From UBA3700 sp002372775 (GTDB lineage Bacteria > Bacillota > Clostridia > Christensenellales > UBA3700): a stretch of 26,843 nt of DNA. Position numbers and translations under genes: made by a program. Location of the stretch: assembly GCA_946615965.1 (NCBI GenBank), contig CAMOIC010000017.1, positions 1 to 26,843 of the forward strand, given 5' to 3'. This document shows, in pieces, positions 14,815 through 22,724 of the stretch. The notes below the pieces were generated by a model, which worked only from the letters and a program-made list of their open reading frames with translations, ran no database searches and was not told where the DNA came from. Each line of letters starts with the position of its first letter. The stretch's first letter is position 1.

Positions 14815-14841
14815 AAAATCGCGCACCTTATAAATTGCGCG
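14815..14841 (-). terminator. Possible weak terminator after the 73-aa gene
   Basis: The stem CGCGCA/TGCGCG (14820-14825 with 14836-14841, 10-nt loop) is followed on the minus strand by ATTTTGG. The T run is short, so it may only partly insulate the Dlt-like operon from the genes upstream. Confidence 0.4.
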
Positions 14842-14844
14842 CGA

Positions 14845-15066
14845 CTATTCATCTGAGCAACTCATGCCGTGAAATAGATTATCAATATCTAAAATCGGAT
14901 CACTTCTAGTTATTGTTTCCGCTTCCTTTAATGAGATATGAGTAAACCCCTTTACGCTATCTTCCCTTAATCTAGACTCAAACCATTCCTTTTTTTTGTA
15001 TTCAAGAACAGCGCCATAGCATTCTTCAACTGCATATAATTTTTCTTTATCTAAATAAAATTCCAT
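14845..15066 (-). CDS. Small protein of unknown function
   Basis: This 73-aa acidic protein has no signal peptide or membrane segment and resembles no family I know. It has a helical, charged first half (YKKKEWFESRLRED) and the C-terminal segment DPILDIDNLFHGMSCSDE. It starts 2 nt after the stop of the ABM-domain gene without its own Shine-Dalgarno, so it is probably translated by coupling and co-transcribed. A role related to its neighbour is likely but unspecified. Confidence 0.6.
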   Translation of the reverse strand: MEFYLDKEKLYAVEECYGAVLEYKKKEWFESRLREDSVKGFTHISLKEAETITRSDPILDIDNLFHGMSCSDE

Positions 15067-15068
15067 AA

Positions 15069-15353
15069 CTAGTCAATTTCAACAACCTTTAAACTAACAC
15101 TTACCCTATTTAAAGCCATTTCTTTAATAATAGGCTCTTGTTTACATCTTTGTGCATGGACATCTAAAAGCTCTTTTGACTCCCATTTTTCAACGAAAAT
15201 TACTTCTTTTGCTTCTTCATTGTATTTAGAGACATCAAACAAGATGCAGCCCTTATCTACCATCATTGACTTTCTTGCATGTGCTTTAGCAGCTTTTGTA
15301 AAAGCGTCAACTTTTTCTTTTTCAACAATATTTGTACAAACTACATATAACAT
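15069..15353 (-). CDS. ABM-domain protein (antibiotic biosynthesis monooxygenase / YgiN-like)
   Basis: This 94-aa protein has the dimeric ferredoxin-like ABM fold pattern: an N-terminal strand MLYVVCTNIVEKEK, a helix with FTKAAKAHARKS, then DKGCILFDVSKY, VIFVEKWESKELLDVHAQ and a closing strand. Members include quinol monooxygenases, haem-degrading enzymes and many uncharacterised proteins, so no reaction can be assigned. I chose the ATG at 15353, not the in-frame one at 15374, because GAGG lies about 9 nt before the former, the latter has no ribosome site, and the family starts at this strand. It is followed closely by the 73-aa gene and is divergent from the 76-aa gene at 15426. Confidence 0.78.
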   Translation of the reverse strand: MLYVVCTNIVEKEKVDAFTKAAKAHARKSMMVDKGCILFDVSKYNEEAKEVIFVEKWESKELLDVHAQRCKQEPIIKEMALNRVSVSLKVVEID

Positions 15354-15425
15354 AATGTAAACCTCAATAAACATTTTACCATTTTATTATTTTATAATAA
15401 AGAGTAGAATATTAGTGAGGTACTT

Positions 15426-15656
15426 ATGGAGTTAGAACAAAAGCCATTAACAGAAGAAGAAAAGGATTTAATAATAAACTGGTTTATACAAAAAGAAGGC
15501 CAACAAGGTATTAATCAAATTAACACTTGCCGCCTTAGAAATAAATTAGACAAATCACCTAAAACTTGTAGAGAATTAATTGAAAGTAACATAAAAGCCA
15601 ATTCATACAAAATCGATTCTTTAAGTTTTTATATGTTACTTATGGCACACATTTAA
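15426..15656 (+). CDS. Small protein of unknown function
   Basis: This 76-aa, mostly helical, highly polar protein has no membrane segment and no family I recognise. A GTGAGG ribosome site 5 nt before the ATG and a TATAAT at 15393-15398 support expression, although a matching -35 box is poor. Its stop overlaps the convergent nrdG stop: the two stop codons share the TTAA at 15653-15656. The charged start (ELEQKPLTEEEKDLI) and the middle CRLRNKLDKSPKTCRELIE give no functional clue. Confidence 0.6.
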   Translation: MELEQKPLTEEEKDLIINWFIQKEGQQGINQINTCRLRNKLDKSPKTCRELIESNIKANSYKIDSLSFYMLLMAHI

Positions 15657-16174
15657 GAGAAGGATAATAAAGTAATCACTCCAAGTTCTCTAGTCTTGTT
15701 TAAATCGATAACTCTTTGATTTGAAGATCCTCTAAATTTAAGTGATATATCCTTAAGTTCACTTACAAATCTCCCATCAACCAAAACGTCGCAAATATTT
15801 AATAGTTCATTAGCGTAATAACCGCTTGCTCTCGAGCCATTCAAGATTTCTTCATATGTGAATCCAGAGTATATCCAGATGGATTTATTTGGATACGTAT
15901 TGCGAATTTTCTGTAGAAGAATAAGAATGTCCTTTTGATTTTCTGGCTCAAAAGGTTCCCCTCCAAGCACTGTAATACCCGAAATATAATCCGGCTCAAG
16001 AGATGCTAAAATCTCTTGTTCTGTCTCTTTTGTATATGGTGTACCATACTCAAAATCCCATGCAACTTCATTGAAACAATCCTTACAATGATGACGGCAT
16101 CCTGACACGAAAATAGAGGTCCTTACTCCAAGACCGTTGGCAATATCACAGTATTTTATTGTAGCTATATTCAT
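15653..16174 (-). CDS. nrdG: Anaerobic ribonucleotide reductase activating protein (radical SAM)
   Basis: This 173-aa radical SAM enzyme installs the glycyl radical on NrdD using S-adenosylmethionine and a [4Fe-4S] cluster. The cluster motif CRHHCKDC gives Cys26, Cys30 and Cys33 in the CxxxCxxC spacing. GITVLGGEPFEPEN is the SAM-binding GGEP motif. Length is normal for NrdG. It follows nrdD at 59 nt, and that gap contains a terminator-like hairpin, so it may be made at a lower level than NrdD. AGGGA lies about 7 nt before the ATG. The enzyme is oxygen-sensitive, which supports an anaerobic lifestyle. Confidence 0.95.
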   Translation of the reverse strand: MNIATIKYCDIANGLGVRTSIFVSGCRHHCKDCFNEVAWDFEYGTPYTKETEQEILASLEPDYISGITVLGGEPFEPENQKDILILLQKIRNTYPNKSIWIYSGFTYEEILNGSRASGYYANELLNICDVLVDGRFVSELKDISLKFRGSSNQRVIDLNKTRELGVITLLSFS

Positions 16175-16190
16175 ATTTAATTCCCTAGAT

Positions 16191-16218
16191 AAAAATTGCC
16201 GAACTATCTGTTCGGCAA
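16191..16218 (-). terminator. Intrinsic terminator/attenuator between nrdD and nrdG
   Basis: A perfect 9-bp stem (TTGCCGAAC at 16196-16204, complement at 16210-16218, 5-nt loop) is followed on the minus strand by TTTTTATC. It sits after nrdD and before nrdG and should let only part of transcription reach nrdG. Confidence 0.7.
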
Positions 16219-16233
16219 CCTTTTCAATTTATT

Positions 16234-18414
16234 TTATAGATGTAGAACTCTATCTTTAATTTCTTGTGTTCTACCTTGGTTCCAATATTGAGTTCCGATA
16301 TATCCGCAAGTACGTCTAGCAACGTTCATCTTTGTTTGATCTGTGTTTCCGCACTTTGGACATCTCCAAATTAACTTTCCGTTTTCATCAGTTACGATTT
16401 GAATTTCACCATCATACCCACAAACTTGGCAATAGTCACTCTTTGTATTTAATTCAGCATACATAATGTTATCGTAAATGAATTGCATAACAGCTATAAC
16501 AGCAGGAATATTATCTTGCATGTTAGGAACTTCAACATAGCTGATAGCTCCACCTGGAGATAATTGTTGGAAGTCAGATTCGAACTTTAACTTTGTAAAT
16601 GCATCTATCTTTTCTGTTACATGAACATGATAACTATTAGTAATGTAGTTCTTATCTGTTACACCAGGGATAATACCAAATCTCTTTTGTAGTGCCTTTG
16701 CAAACTTATATGTTGTAGATTCAAGTGGAGTACCATAAATTGAGTAATCCATATTTTCTGCAGCCTTCCATTCTTTACACTTATCATTCATCTTTGTCAT
16801 AACAGCAAGAGCAAATGGCTTAGCTTCAGGATCTGTATGTGACTTACCTGTCATATACTTAACACATTCATATAAACCAGCATATCCTAGAGAAATTGTT
16901 GAATAACCACCAAATAATAACTTATCGATAGTTTCTCCCTTCTTTAGTCTTGCTAGTGCACCATATTGCCATAAAATAGGAGCAGCATCAGACTTTGTTC
17001 CCATTAATCTGTTATGTCTGCATTGTAAAGCTCTATGACATAATTCTAATCTTTCATCAAAGATCTCCCAGAATTTATCTATATTTCCTTCTGAAGATAA
17101 AGCAACATCTACTAGATTGATTGTTACAACACCTTGATTAAATCTTCCATAGTATTTTGGCTTACCATTTTCATCAACATAAGGTGTTAAGAAACTTCTA
17201 CATCCCATACAAGTATAGCAATGTCCTTCACCGTTCTTATCTACCTTATATTCCAACATCTTCTTTTCTGAAATATAGTCAGGAACCATTCTCTTAGCTG
17301 TACACTTAGCAGCTAGAACTGTTAAGTTCCAGAATCTTGTTCCTTCCTTAATATTATCTGGCTCTAAAACATAAATCAACTTAGGGAATGCTGGTGTTGT
17401 ATAAACACCTGCTTCATTCTTAACGCCCTTAATACGTTGCTTTAGAGTTTCTTCAATAATTAACGCAAGGTCTGCCTTTGTTTGTTCATCAGCAACTTCA
17501 TTCAAATACATAAAGACTGTTACGAATGGAGCTTGACCATTTGTTGTCATTAAAGTAACAACTTGATATTGGATTGTTTGAATACCCTTTCTTACTTCTT
17601 CATGTAATCTCTTTTCTGCAAGTTCATTAATTGTATCTTCTGTTAAAGAAACACCTGCACTTGCTAATTCTTCTGCAAGCTCTTTTCTAATCTTCTTTCT
17701 ACTTACATCAACGAATGGAGCTAAGTGGCTTAAAGAGATACTTTGACCACCATATTGAGAAGATGCAACTTGTGCAATAATTTGAGTTGCAATATTACAT
17801 GCAGTAGAGAAACTGTGTGGTCTTTCAATTAAAGTTCCAGAAATTACGGTTCCATTTTGTAACATATCTTCTAGATTGATTAAATCACAGTTATGCATAT
17901 GTTGAGCAAAATAATCTGCATCATGGAAGTGGATTATTCCCTCTTCATGAGCTTTTACAATATCTTCTGGCAATAAAATTCTCTTAGTAATATCCTTACT
18001 AACTTCACCTGCCATGTAATCTCTTTGAACACTGTTTACAGTTGGATTCTTATTTGAATTCTCTTGCTTAACTTCTTCGTTATTGCATTCAATTAAAGAA
18101 AGTATTTGTTCATCAGTAGAATTTGATTTTCTTACTAACTCTCTTGTATATCTGTAGGTAATGTATTTTCTCGCAAGTTTATATGCTCCAAGTTCCATTA
18201 ACTTTACTTCGACCATATCTTGGATTTCTTCGACATTATAAGAACGGATGGCCTTTTCACATACTGCTGTTACTTCCGCCGCGATTCTCTTTATATCTGC
18301 CTCAGAAATTCTAGCTGATGTTTCAACGCTTTCATTAGCTTTTTCGATAGCTCTTTCAATTTTTGCCTTATCGAATTCAGCCTCTGCACCACTTCTCTTA
18401 ATAAGTTTTAACAT
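16234..18414 (-). CDS. nrdD: Anaerobic ribonucleoside-triphosphate reductase (class III, glycyl radical)
   Basis: This 726-aa enzyme reduces ribonucleoside triphosphates to deoxynucleotides without oxygen. An N-terminal ATP-cone (about 1-90) provides allosteric control. GHCYTCMGCRSFLTPYV holds active-site cysteines. The C-terminal zinc site uses Cys662, Cys665, Cys685 and Cys688, and the radical loop RRTCGYIGTQYW places the glycyl radical at Gly704. Length and motifs are complete. A GGGGG ribosome site lies upstream of the ATG. The gene has a consensus promoter and two NrdR boxes upstream, so it is probably repressed when deoxynucleotides are plentiful. nrdG follows in the same direction. No aerobic reductase is seen in the window. 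Confidence 0.97.
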   Translation of the reverse strand: MLKLIKRSGAEAEFDKAKIERAIEKANESVETSARISEADIKRIAAEVTAVCEKAIRSYNVEEIQDMVEVKLMELGAYKLARKYITYRYTRELVRKSNSTDEQILSLIECNNEEVKQENSNKNPTVNSVQRDYMAGEVSKDITKRILLPEDIVKAHEEGIIHFHDADYFAQHMHNCDLINLEDMLQNGTVISGTLIERPHSFSTACNIATQIIAQVASSQYGGQSISLSHLAPFVDVSRKKIRKELAEELASAGVSLTEDTINELAEKRLHEEVRKGIQTIQYQVVTLMTTNGQAPFVTVFMYLNEVADEQTKADLALIIEETLKQRIKGVKNEAGVYTTPAFPKLIYVLEPDNIKEGTRFWNLTVLAAKCTAKRMVPDYISEKKMLEYKVDKNGEGHCYTCMGCRSFLTPYVDENGKPKYYGRFNQGVVTINLVDVALSSEGNIDKFWEIFDERLELCHRALQCRHNRLMGTKSDAAPILWQYGALARLKKGETIDKLLFGGYSTISLGYAGLYECVKYMTGKSHTDPEAKPFALAVMTKMNDKCKEWKAAENMDYSIYGTPLESTTYKFAKALQKRFGIIPGVTDKNYITNSYHVHVTEKIDAFTKLKFESDFQQLSPGGAISYVEVPNMQDNIPAVIAVMQFIYDNIMYAELNTKSDYCQVCGYDGEIQIVTDENGKLIWRCPKCGNTDQTKMNVARRTCGYIGTQYWNQGRTQEIKDRVLHL

Positions 18415-18489
18415 ACATAACCCCCTAATATTCTCTTTTCTAAAATGACCCTGTTGTCACTTTCTCATCTTAATTCTTCGGATACTATA

Positions 18490-18518
18490 ATTATATTATT
18501 GATAAAAAATAGTGTCAA
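18490..18518 (-). promoter_or_regulatory. Consensus promoter of nrdDG
   Basis: On the minus strand, perfect TTGACA (18513-18518), a 17-bp spacer and perfect TATAAT (18490-18495). The predicted start leaves a 5' leader of about 70 nt before the nrdD ATG. Confidence 0.88.
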
Positions 18519-18525
18519 CCCAAAA

Positions 18526-18573
18526 CCACAAAATATTGTGAGTAAATTTTTGTCTAACCACAACATATTGTGG
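18526..18573. promoter_or_regulatory. Pair of NrdR boxes upstream of nrdDG
   Basis: CCACAAAATATTGTGA (18526-18541) and CCACAACATATTGTGG (18558-18573) match the NrdR operator pattern, a 16-bp near-palindrome with a WATAT-like centre. They start 32 bp apart, about three helical turns, as is typical for paired NrdR boxes. They lie 7 bp upstream of the -35 box, not over it. Confidence 0.85.
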
Positions 18574-18593
18574 TCTGAGCTCTAAATCTTAGG

Positions 18594-18615
18594 CAAAATT
18601 TGGCCAAAATTTGGC
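18594..18615. repeat. Perfect 11-bp tandem repeat upstream of the NrdR boxes
   Basis: CAAAATTTGGC occurs twice back to back (18594-18604 and 18605-18615). The junction forms a near-palindrome around GGCC. The 11-bp period is one helical turn, so it may be a protein-binding site. Confidence 0.7.
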
Positions 18616-18697
18616 ATATAGAAATAATGTGTCTTTTATTTAGACTTTATACTACTAGATATTGTGTTTTTCTTGTTTTTGGAAAATCTAATTTGTG

Positions 18698-19369
18698 TTA
18701 ATTCTTGTATGCTACAACTCTATATATCTTCTTTCCTTCTAGCATATATTTAGATTCATGTTCTGTAACAATATTGCCTTCTATATTTGCATTTGCAACA
18801 TCGTAGCATATATCTTCTAATCTATATCCACAATTCTTAAATGATTCTAACGAGAATTCAAAGAAATCTAAATCATCTGTCTTTTGCTCTATTCTTCCAC
18901 TATCTTTTAGTATCTTCTTATATATCTCAAGATACCTTTTAGATGTTAATCTATGTTTTTCATCTGTCTTATTTGGCAAAGGATTTGAGAAATTTAAATA
19001 TATAACATCCACAGAATTATCTTCTATATATTTTTCTATACACTCAACTCTACAATTTAGGAACTTAAGATTTGATACTTTTTCTTTTCTTGCTTTATCT
19101 ATAGCTGCGATTATTATATTACTAAATTTCTCTACACCGATATAGTTTATATTTGGATTATTAATTGCTTTTATAACGGAAAACGCACCAAGACCACAGC
19201 CCAAATCAAGCTCTAAATTATTGTTGTTTCCAAACAATTCTTCTTTGTTTATATACTCTTTTGTCTTAATAAAATTTAATGCGTTTGTGAAAGTTCCTTC
19301 AGTGGCTATTAAGTAATCTCCACTGTTTTCAATTCTAATATCTAGGTTGCCTTTCTTTCTCATTCGCAT
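18698..19369 (-). CDS. trmB: tRNA (guanine-N7-)-methyltransferase
   Basis: This 223-aa enzyme methylates G46 in the variable loop of tRNAs using S-adenosylmethionine. The N-terminus MRMRKKGN matches TrmB exactly and fixes the start. LELDLGCGLGAFSV is the SAM-binding motif, followed by NYIGVEKFSN. DVIYLNFSNPLPNKTDEKHRLTSKRYLEIY is the TrmB signature (usually NFSDPWPK..H.KRRLT; Asn and Leu replace Asp and Trp here). QKTDD and VTEHESKYMLEGKKIY close the domain. Length is standard. No Shine-Dalgarno is at a usable distance; TATAAT ends 6 nt before the ATG. Divergent from the DUF2804 gene. Confidence 0.93.
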   Translation of the reverse strand: MRMRKKGNLDIRIENSGDYLIATEGTFTNALNFIKTKEYINKEELFGNNNNLELDLGCGLGAFSVIKAINNPNINYIGVEKFSNIIIAAIDKARKEKVSNLKFLNCRVECIEKYIEDNSVDVIYLNFSNPLPNKTDEKHRLTSKRYLEIYKKILKDSGRIEQKTDDLDFFEFSLESFKNCGYRLEDICYDVANANIEGNIVTEHESKYMLEGKKIYRVVAYKN

Positions 19370-19375
19370 GCATAT

Positions 19376-19384
19376 ATTATAACA
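19376..19384 (-). promoter_or_regulatory. Extended -10 promoter of trmB, predicting a leaderless mRNA
   Basis: On the minus strand TGTTATAAT (TATAAT at 19376-19381) ends 6 nt before the ATG, with no good -35 hexamer at the right distance. Transcription would start at the start codon. Confidence 0.6.
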
Positions 19385-19410
19385 ACATACCCCCTAAAAA
19401 ACACTAAATT

Positions 19411-19439
19411 TTGACAACTATATATAATAATGTTATTTT
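19411..19439 (+). promoter_or_regulatory. Promoter of the DUF2804 gene
   Basis: Perfect TTGACA (19411-19416), 17 bp, then TATTTT (19434-19439); the ATG follows at 19462 after AGGGG. It is divergent from the trmB promoter within about 90 bp. Confidence 0.65.
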
Positions 19440-19461
19440 TAAAATATATAGGGGAAATAAT

Positions 19462-20502
19462 ATGGGAACACAACACGAAGTTACCTCAAACCAAAAATTA
19501 TTGAATAAATATGGCAATATAGCAGAGCCTGGTTTTGCATATTCCCAAGTTTGGCAATACGATAGAAAAGACATCAAGGCTCCAAAATGGAGAATAAAAG
19601 AATGGGACTACTATTATATTGGAACAAACGATTATGGTCTTTGCTTAACTATATCTGATTGTGGCTATGTTGGCACAGTTAGTGCTTCACTTATAGATTT
19701 CAACAACAAGACACAGATTAATAAAACTGCAATGAAGTTTTTCACTATGGGAAAACTTAATTTGCCACAAACTCCAGATATCGGCGATATATATAGCAAA
19801 GCAGGTAAAGCTGATTTTGCTTTTGAAAACAATGGTAAAGAGATTCATATAACAGGTGTATTTGAAGAGTTCTATGACAATTTAGATCCACTTCTTTTTG
19901 ATATCACTTTATATGATATTCCAAAAGAGAATATGGTAATTGCCACTCCATTTGATAAACCAAAACACTTCTATTACAATCAAAAGACAAATTGTATGAA
20001 GGCTAAAGGCTATTTTACGATTAAAGGCGATGATTATGTTTTAGATAACAACAATGCCCTAGCAGGATTAGATTGGGGCCGCGGAGTATGGACATACAAT
20101 AACACTTGGTATTGGGGGTCACTTAATTCATATCTAGATGATGGAAGAACTTTTGGATTCAATATTGGATATGGATTTGGCAATACAAGTGCAGCAACTG
20201 AGAATATGGCTTTTGTTGATGGAAAGGCATATAAGCTTGATGAAATTACTTTTAATATTCCACAGAAGAATGGAAAAGACGATTATATGTCTCATTGGAC
20301 ATTTACATCTAACGACAATCGCTTCTTTATGGACTTTGATCCAATAATAGATAGACAAGATCCTTTGGATTTAAAAATTATATGTATGATCCCAAATCAA
20401 GTAATGGGCAAATTTAGTGGTTATGTGATTTTAAAAGACGGAACGAAGATTGAGATTAAAGACAAGATCGGTTTTGCCGAAAAAGTTCACAATAAGTGGT
20501 GA
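19462..20502 (+). CDS. DUF2804 family protein
   Basis: This 346-aa protein belongs to the DUF2804 family, recognised by ALAGLDWGRGVWTYNNTWYWGSLN (about residues 195-218) followed by a glycine-rich FGFNIGYGFGN. It is beta-rich with many aromatic residues, has no signal peptide or membrane helix, and has no known activity. The start is the ATG at 19462, with AGGGG about 8 nt upstream. An in-frame TTG at 19411 is part of the -35 box and cannot be the start. The next gene follows after 16 nt with its own AAGGAG and is probably co-transcribed; the pair ends at a strong terminator. Confidence 0.85.
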   Translation: MGTQHEVTSNQKLLNKYGNIAEPGFAYSQVWQYDRKDIKAPKWRIKEWDYYYIGTNDYGLCLTISDCGYVGTVSASLIDFNNKTQINKTAMKFFTMGKLNLPQTPDIGDIYSKAGKADFAFENNGKEIHITGVFEEFYDNLDPLLFDITLYDIPKENMVIATPFDKPKHFYYNQKTNCMKAKGYFTIKGDDYVLDNNNALAGLDWGRGVWTYNNTWYWGSLNSYLDDGRTFGFNIGYGFGNTSAATENMAFVDGKAYKLDEITFNIPQKNGKDDYMSHWTFTSNDNRFFMDFDPIIDRQDPLDLKIICMIPNQVMGKFSGYVILKDGTKIEIKDKIGFAEKVHNKW

Positions 20503-20518
20503 GAAGGAGAAAAGAAAA

Positions 20519-21466
20519 ATGTCAAGACGTAGAAATAGAGATAGTGGAGGCGGATGCAGATGCTGCATGTCATGCCTAGTTGCAATTATTATTGTAATTG
20601 TATTATTAGTCACTGCAGTTGTTGTCGTATTAAATATGACTCCAAATAAACTTGGTTTCGGAGATACTAAGATTATTAACAACAAGAGCTTTAACGAATA
20701 TGGACTTGGAGATATTAAATTTATAGATATCATTAAAGAGTTCTGGAACATGAGAGATGTTAATGAAGAAGATGTCGTAACAAACGGATATTCAGAAGAG
20801 GAAGAATCTACTGTCGCACAAACAGCATTAGACAATAGCAGTTTCACTGGCGACGACTATTCTACACTAGCAACAACTGACGTTGTATATGATAAACAAT
20901 ATGTTATTGAATATAACGATACAACTATTGCTTATATCTTCAACAAGATTATATCTGATGGCGTAGAACTAAACGACAATCTATCTGACTTAAAGAAATC
21001 CCAAATCGAAGTTAGAGAAATAACTATATATACTAATTCAGATAACACTTATAATATTAGAGTTGTTGTTAAATTCAACACTGCAGCAATATTAAGTCAA
21101 GCAGACGCAGGCCCTGCGCTTAATATATTGCCAGAAAACGTGTACCTTGTATACAATGCACCAGTAACTGCAAATGCAGAAGGCGCTCTTGAAATTGGAG
21201 AAGGCGTATTTACAGTAAATGGAGATGAAACAACTCCTATATTTACTGGTCTATTTAACATCATTAATGAATTCTATCCAATGGAAGAGCTTGCAAACAA
21301 GGTAGCTGATGGTGTTGAAACTGTTGTAGGACATTTAGGAAAGATTGGAACAGCAGAAAAGAATGCAAATAATGAAGCTGTTGAATCTACAATAGTTTTA
21401 GGAAGCTCTGGTATAAGCGAACACAAGATTACTGTAATTACTCATACAGAATCTGCTGGCGAATAA
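20519..21466 (+). CDS. Membrane-anchored protein with Cys-rich N-terminus, unknown function
   Basis: This 315-aa protein starts with a basic segment (MSRRRNRDSGGG), a cysteine cluster (Cys13, Cys15, Cys16 and Cys19) and one membrane helix (about 19-38). An acidic domain of about 275 aa follows, predicted to lie outside the cell. I recognise no family. The start at 20519 has AAGGAG 9 nt upstream; an in-frame ATG at 20450 would overlap the DUF2804 gene and lacks a good site. The cysteines just before the helix face the cytoplasm and could bind metal or a lipid. The gene ends at a strong bidirectional terminator. Confidence 0.78.
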   Translation: MSRRRNRDSGGGCRCCMSCLVAIIIVIVLLVTAVVVVLNMTPNKLGFGDTKIINNKSFNEYGLGDIKFIDIIKEFWNMRDVNEEDVVTNGYSEEEESTVAQTALDNSSFTGDDYSTLATTDVVYDKQYVIEYNDTTIAYIFNKIISDGVELNDNLSDLKKSQIEVREITIYTNSDNTYNIRVVVKFNTAAILSQADAGPALNILPENVYLVYNAPVTANAEGALEIGEGVFTVNGDETTPIFTGLFNIINEFYPMEELANKVADGVETVVGHLGKIGTAEKNANNEAVESTIVLGSSGISEHKITVITHTESAGE

Positions 21467-21484
21467 AATATATGCTTTAAAACA

Positions 21485-21519
21485 AAAATCCGCTACTATT
21501 CAAAGTAGCGGATTTTTTT
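21485..21519. terminator. Bidirectional terminator between convergent genes
   Basis: An 11-bp stem (AATCCGCTACT at 21487-21497, complement at 21504-21514) with loop ATTCAA is followed by TTTTT on the plus strand and preceded by AAA. It serves the rightward Cys-rich gene and the leftward malic-enzyme gene. Confidence 0.9.
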
Positions 21520-21536
21520 ACTTAATAATCTTAGAA

Positions 21537-22715
21537 CTAAATTCTTGCAACACCTGTCTTTCTAGCTGCTTCAGCAACTGCCTTAGCAACTGCAGGTCCT
21601 ACTCTATTATCAAATGCCTTTGGTAAAATGTAGTCTGGATTTAATTCTTCATCTGAAACTAGATTTGCAAGAGCATCTGATGCAGCCATCTTCATTTCTT
21701 CATTAATATCACTAGCTCTAACGTCTAATGCACCTCTAAAGATTCCAGGGAATGCTAATACGTTATTAACTTGGTTTGGATAGTCACTTCTACCAGTACC
21801 AACAACGGCAGCACCTGCAGCCTTTGCTTCGTCTGGAAGAATTTCTGGAACTGGATTTGCCATAGCAAGAACGATAGCATCCTTATTCATTGATCTAACC
21901 ATATCTTGAGTTAATAGACCAGCCTTAGATACACCAACAAAGATATCTGCGCCCTTAATTGCATCAGCAAGAGTACCTGTGACATGGTTCTTATTTGAGA
22001 AGGCAGCGATTTCCTTTTTAGATTCATTTAATCTTGGATCGCCTTCACAGATAACACCCTTACTATCGCACATGATAACATCCTTAATACCAGCGCTAAC
22101 AAATAACTTTGCAATAGCAACGCCTGCAGCACCTGCACCAGAGAATACGGCTGTACAATCCTTAATATCTTTCTTTACTAGCTTTAATCCGTTCTTAACA
22201 GCAGCCAAACAAATAACAGCAGTACCATGTTGATCATCATGGAAAATAGGAATATCTACATCTGGACGTTCCTTTAGCTTTCTTTCTATTTCGAAACATC
22301 TTGGAGCAGAAATATCTTCTAAGTTTACACCACCAAAACTTCCTGCAAGTAATGCTACTGTGTTAACAATATCGTCAACATTCTTACTTCTAATACATAG
22401 AGGAATAGCATCTACACCTCCAAATGATTTAAATAAAACGCATTTTCCTTCCATAACTGGCATTCCGGCTTCTGGACCAATATCTCCAAGACCAAGAACA
22501 GCTGTTCCATCTGTTACAACGGCAACTGTATTCCAACGTCTTGTTAATTCATAAGACTTATTAATGTCTTTTTGAATCTCTAAACATGGTTGAGCTACAC
22601 CAGGTGTGTAAGCCAAAGATAAATCTTCTTTAGAATTTACTGGAACTCTTGAAATATATTCAAGTTTTCCTTTCCATTCATAGTGCAATCTTAATGATTC
22701 TTTTGCGTAATCCAT
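21537..22715 (-). CDS. NAD(P)-dependent malic enzyme (short bacterial type)
   Basis: This 392-aa enzyme oxidatively decarboxylates malate to pyruvate and CO2, or the reverse. LAYTPGVAQPC holds catalytic Tyr36, and VMEGKCVLFKSFGG includes Lys91. NLEDISAPRCFEIE and FHDDQHGTA provide metal ligands (Glu133, Asp134, Asp160/161). FSGAGAAGVAIA (191-202) is the nucleotide-binding loop, and Asp in MCDSKG at the end of the next strand favours NAD over NADP. Length is that of short bacterial malic enzymes without a C-terminal PTA domain. AGGAG lies 6 nt upstream. It follows the Ldh_2-family dehydrogenase gene after 9 nt, so the two form an operon linking malate, oxaloacetate or lactate to pyruvate. Confidence 0.95.
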   Translation of the reverse strand: MDYAKESLRLHYEWKGKLEYISRVPVNSKEDLSLAYTPGVAQPCLEIQKDINKSYELTRRWNTVAVVTDGTAVLGLGDIGPEAGMPVMEGKCVLFKSFGGVDAIPLCIRSKNVDDIVNTVALLAGSFGGVNLEDISAPRCFEIERKLKERPDVDIPIFHDDQHGTAVICLAAVKNGLKLVKKDIKDCTAVFSGAGAAGVAIAKLFVSAGIKDVIMCDSKGVICEGDPRLNESKKEIAAFSNKNHVTGTLADAIKGADIFVGVSKAGLLTQDMVRSMNKDAIVLAMANPVPEILPDEAKAAGAAVVGTGRSDYPNQVNNVLAFPGIFRGALDVRASDINEEMKMAASDALANLVSDEELNPDYILPKAFDNRVGPAVAKAVAEAARKTGVARI

Positions 22716-22724
22716 TTTATTCTC

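Noticed and set aside
18637..18660. Hairpin as trmB terminator
   Set aside because: Only a 4-bp GTCT/AGAC stem with no proper T run; too weak to call.
19411..19461. TTG start extending the DUF2804 gene by 17 aa
   Set aside because: The TTG is the first part of the TTGACA promoter box, and AGGGG precedes the ATG at 19462.
20450..20518. Upstream ATG for the Cys-rich membrane protein
   Set aside because: It lies inside the DUF2804 gene; AAGGAG precedes the ATG at 20519, and the basic-Cys-helix start is typical of a true N-terminus.
20431..20847. Leftward 138-aa open frame
   Set aside because: It is antisense to the DUF2804 and membrane-protein genes; its low-complexity Ser/Leu-rich sequence is typical of a shadow frame.
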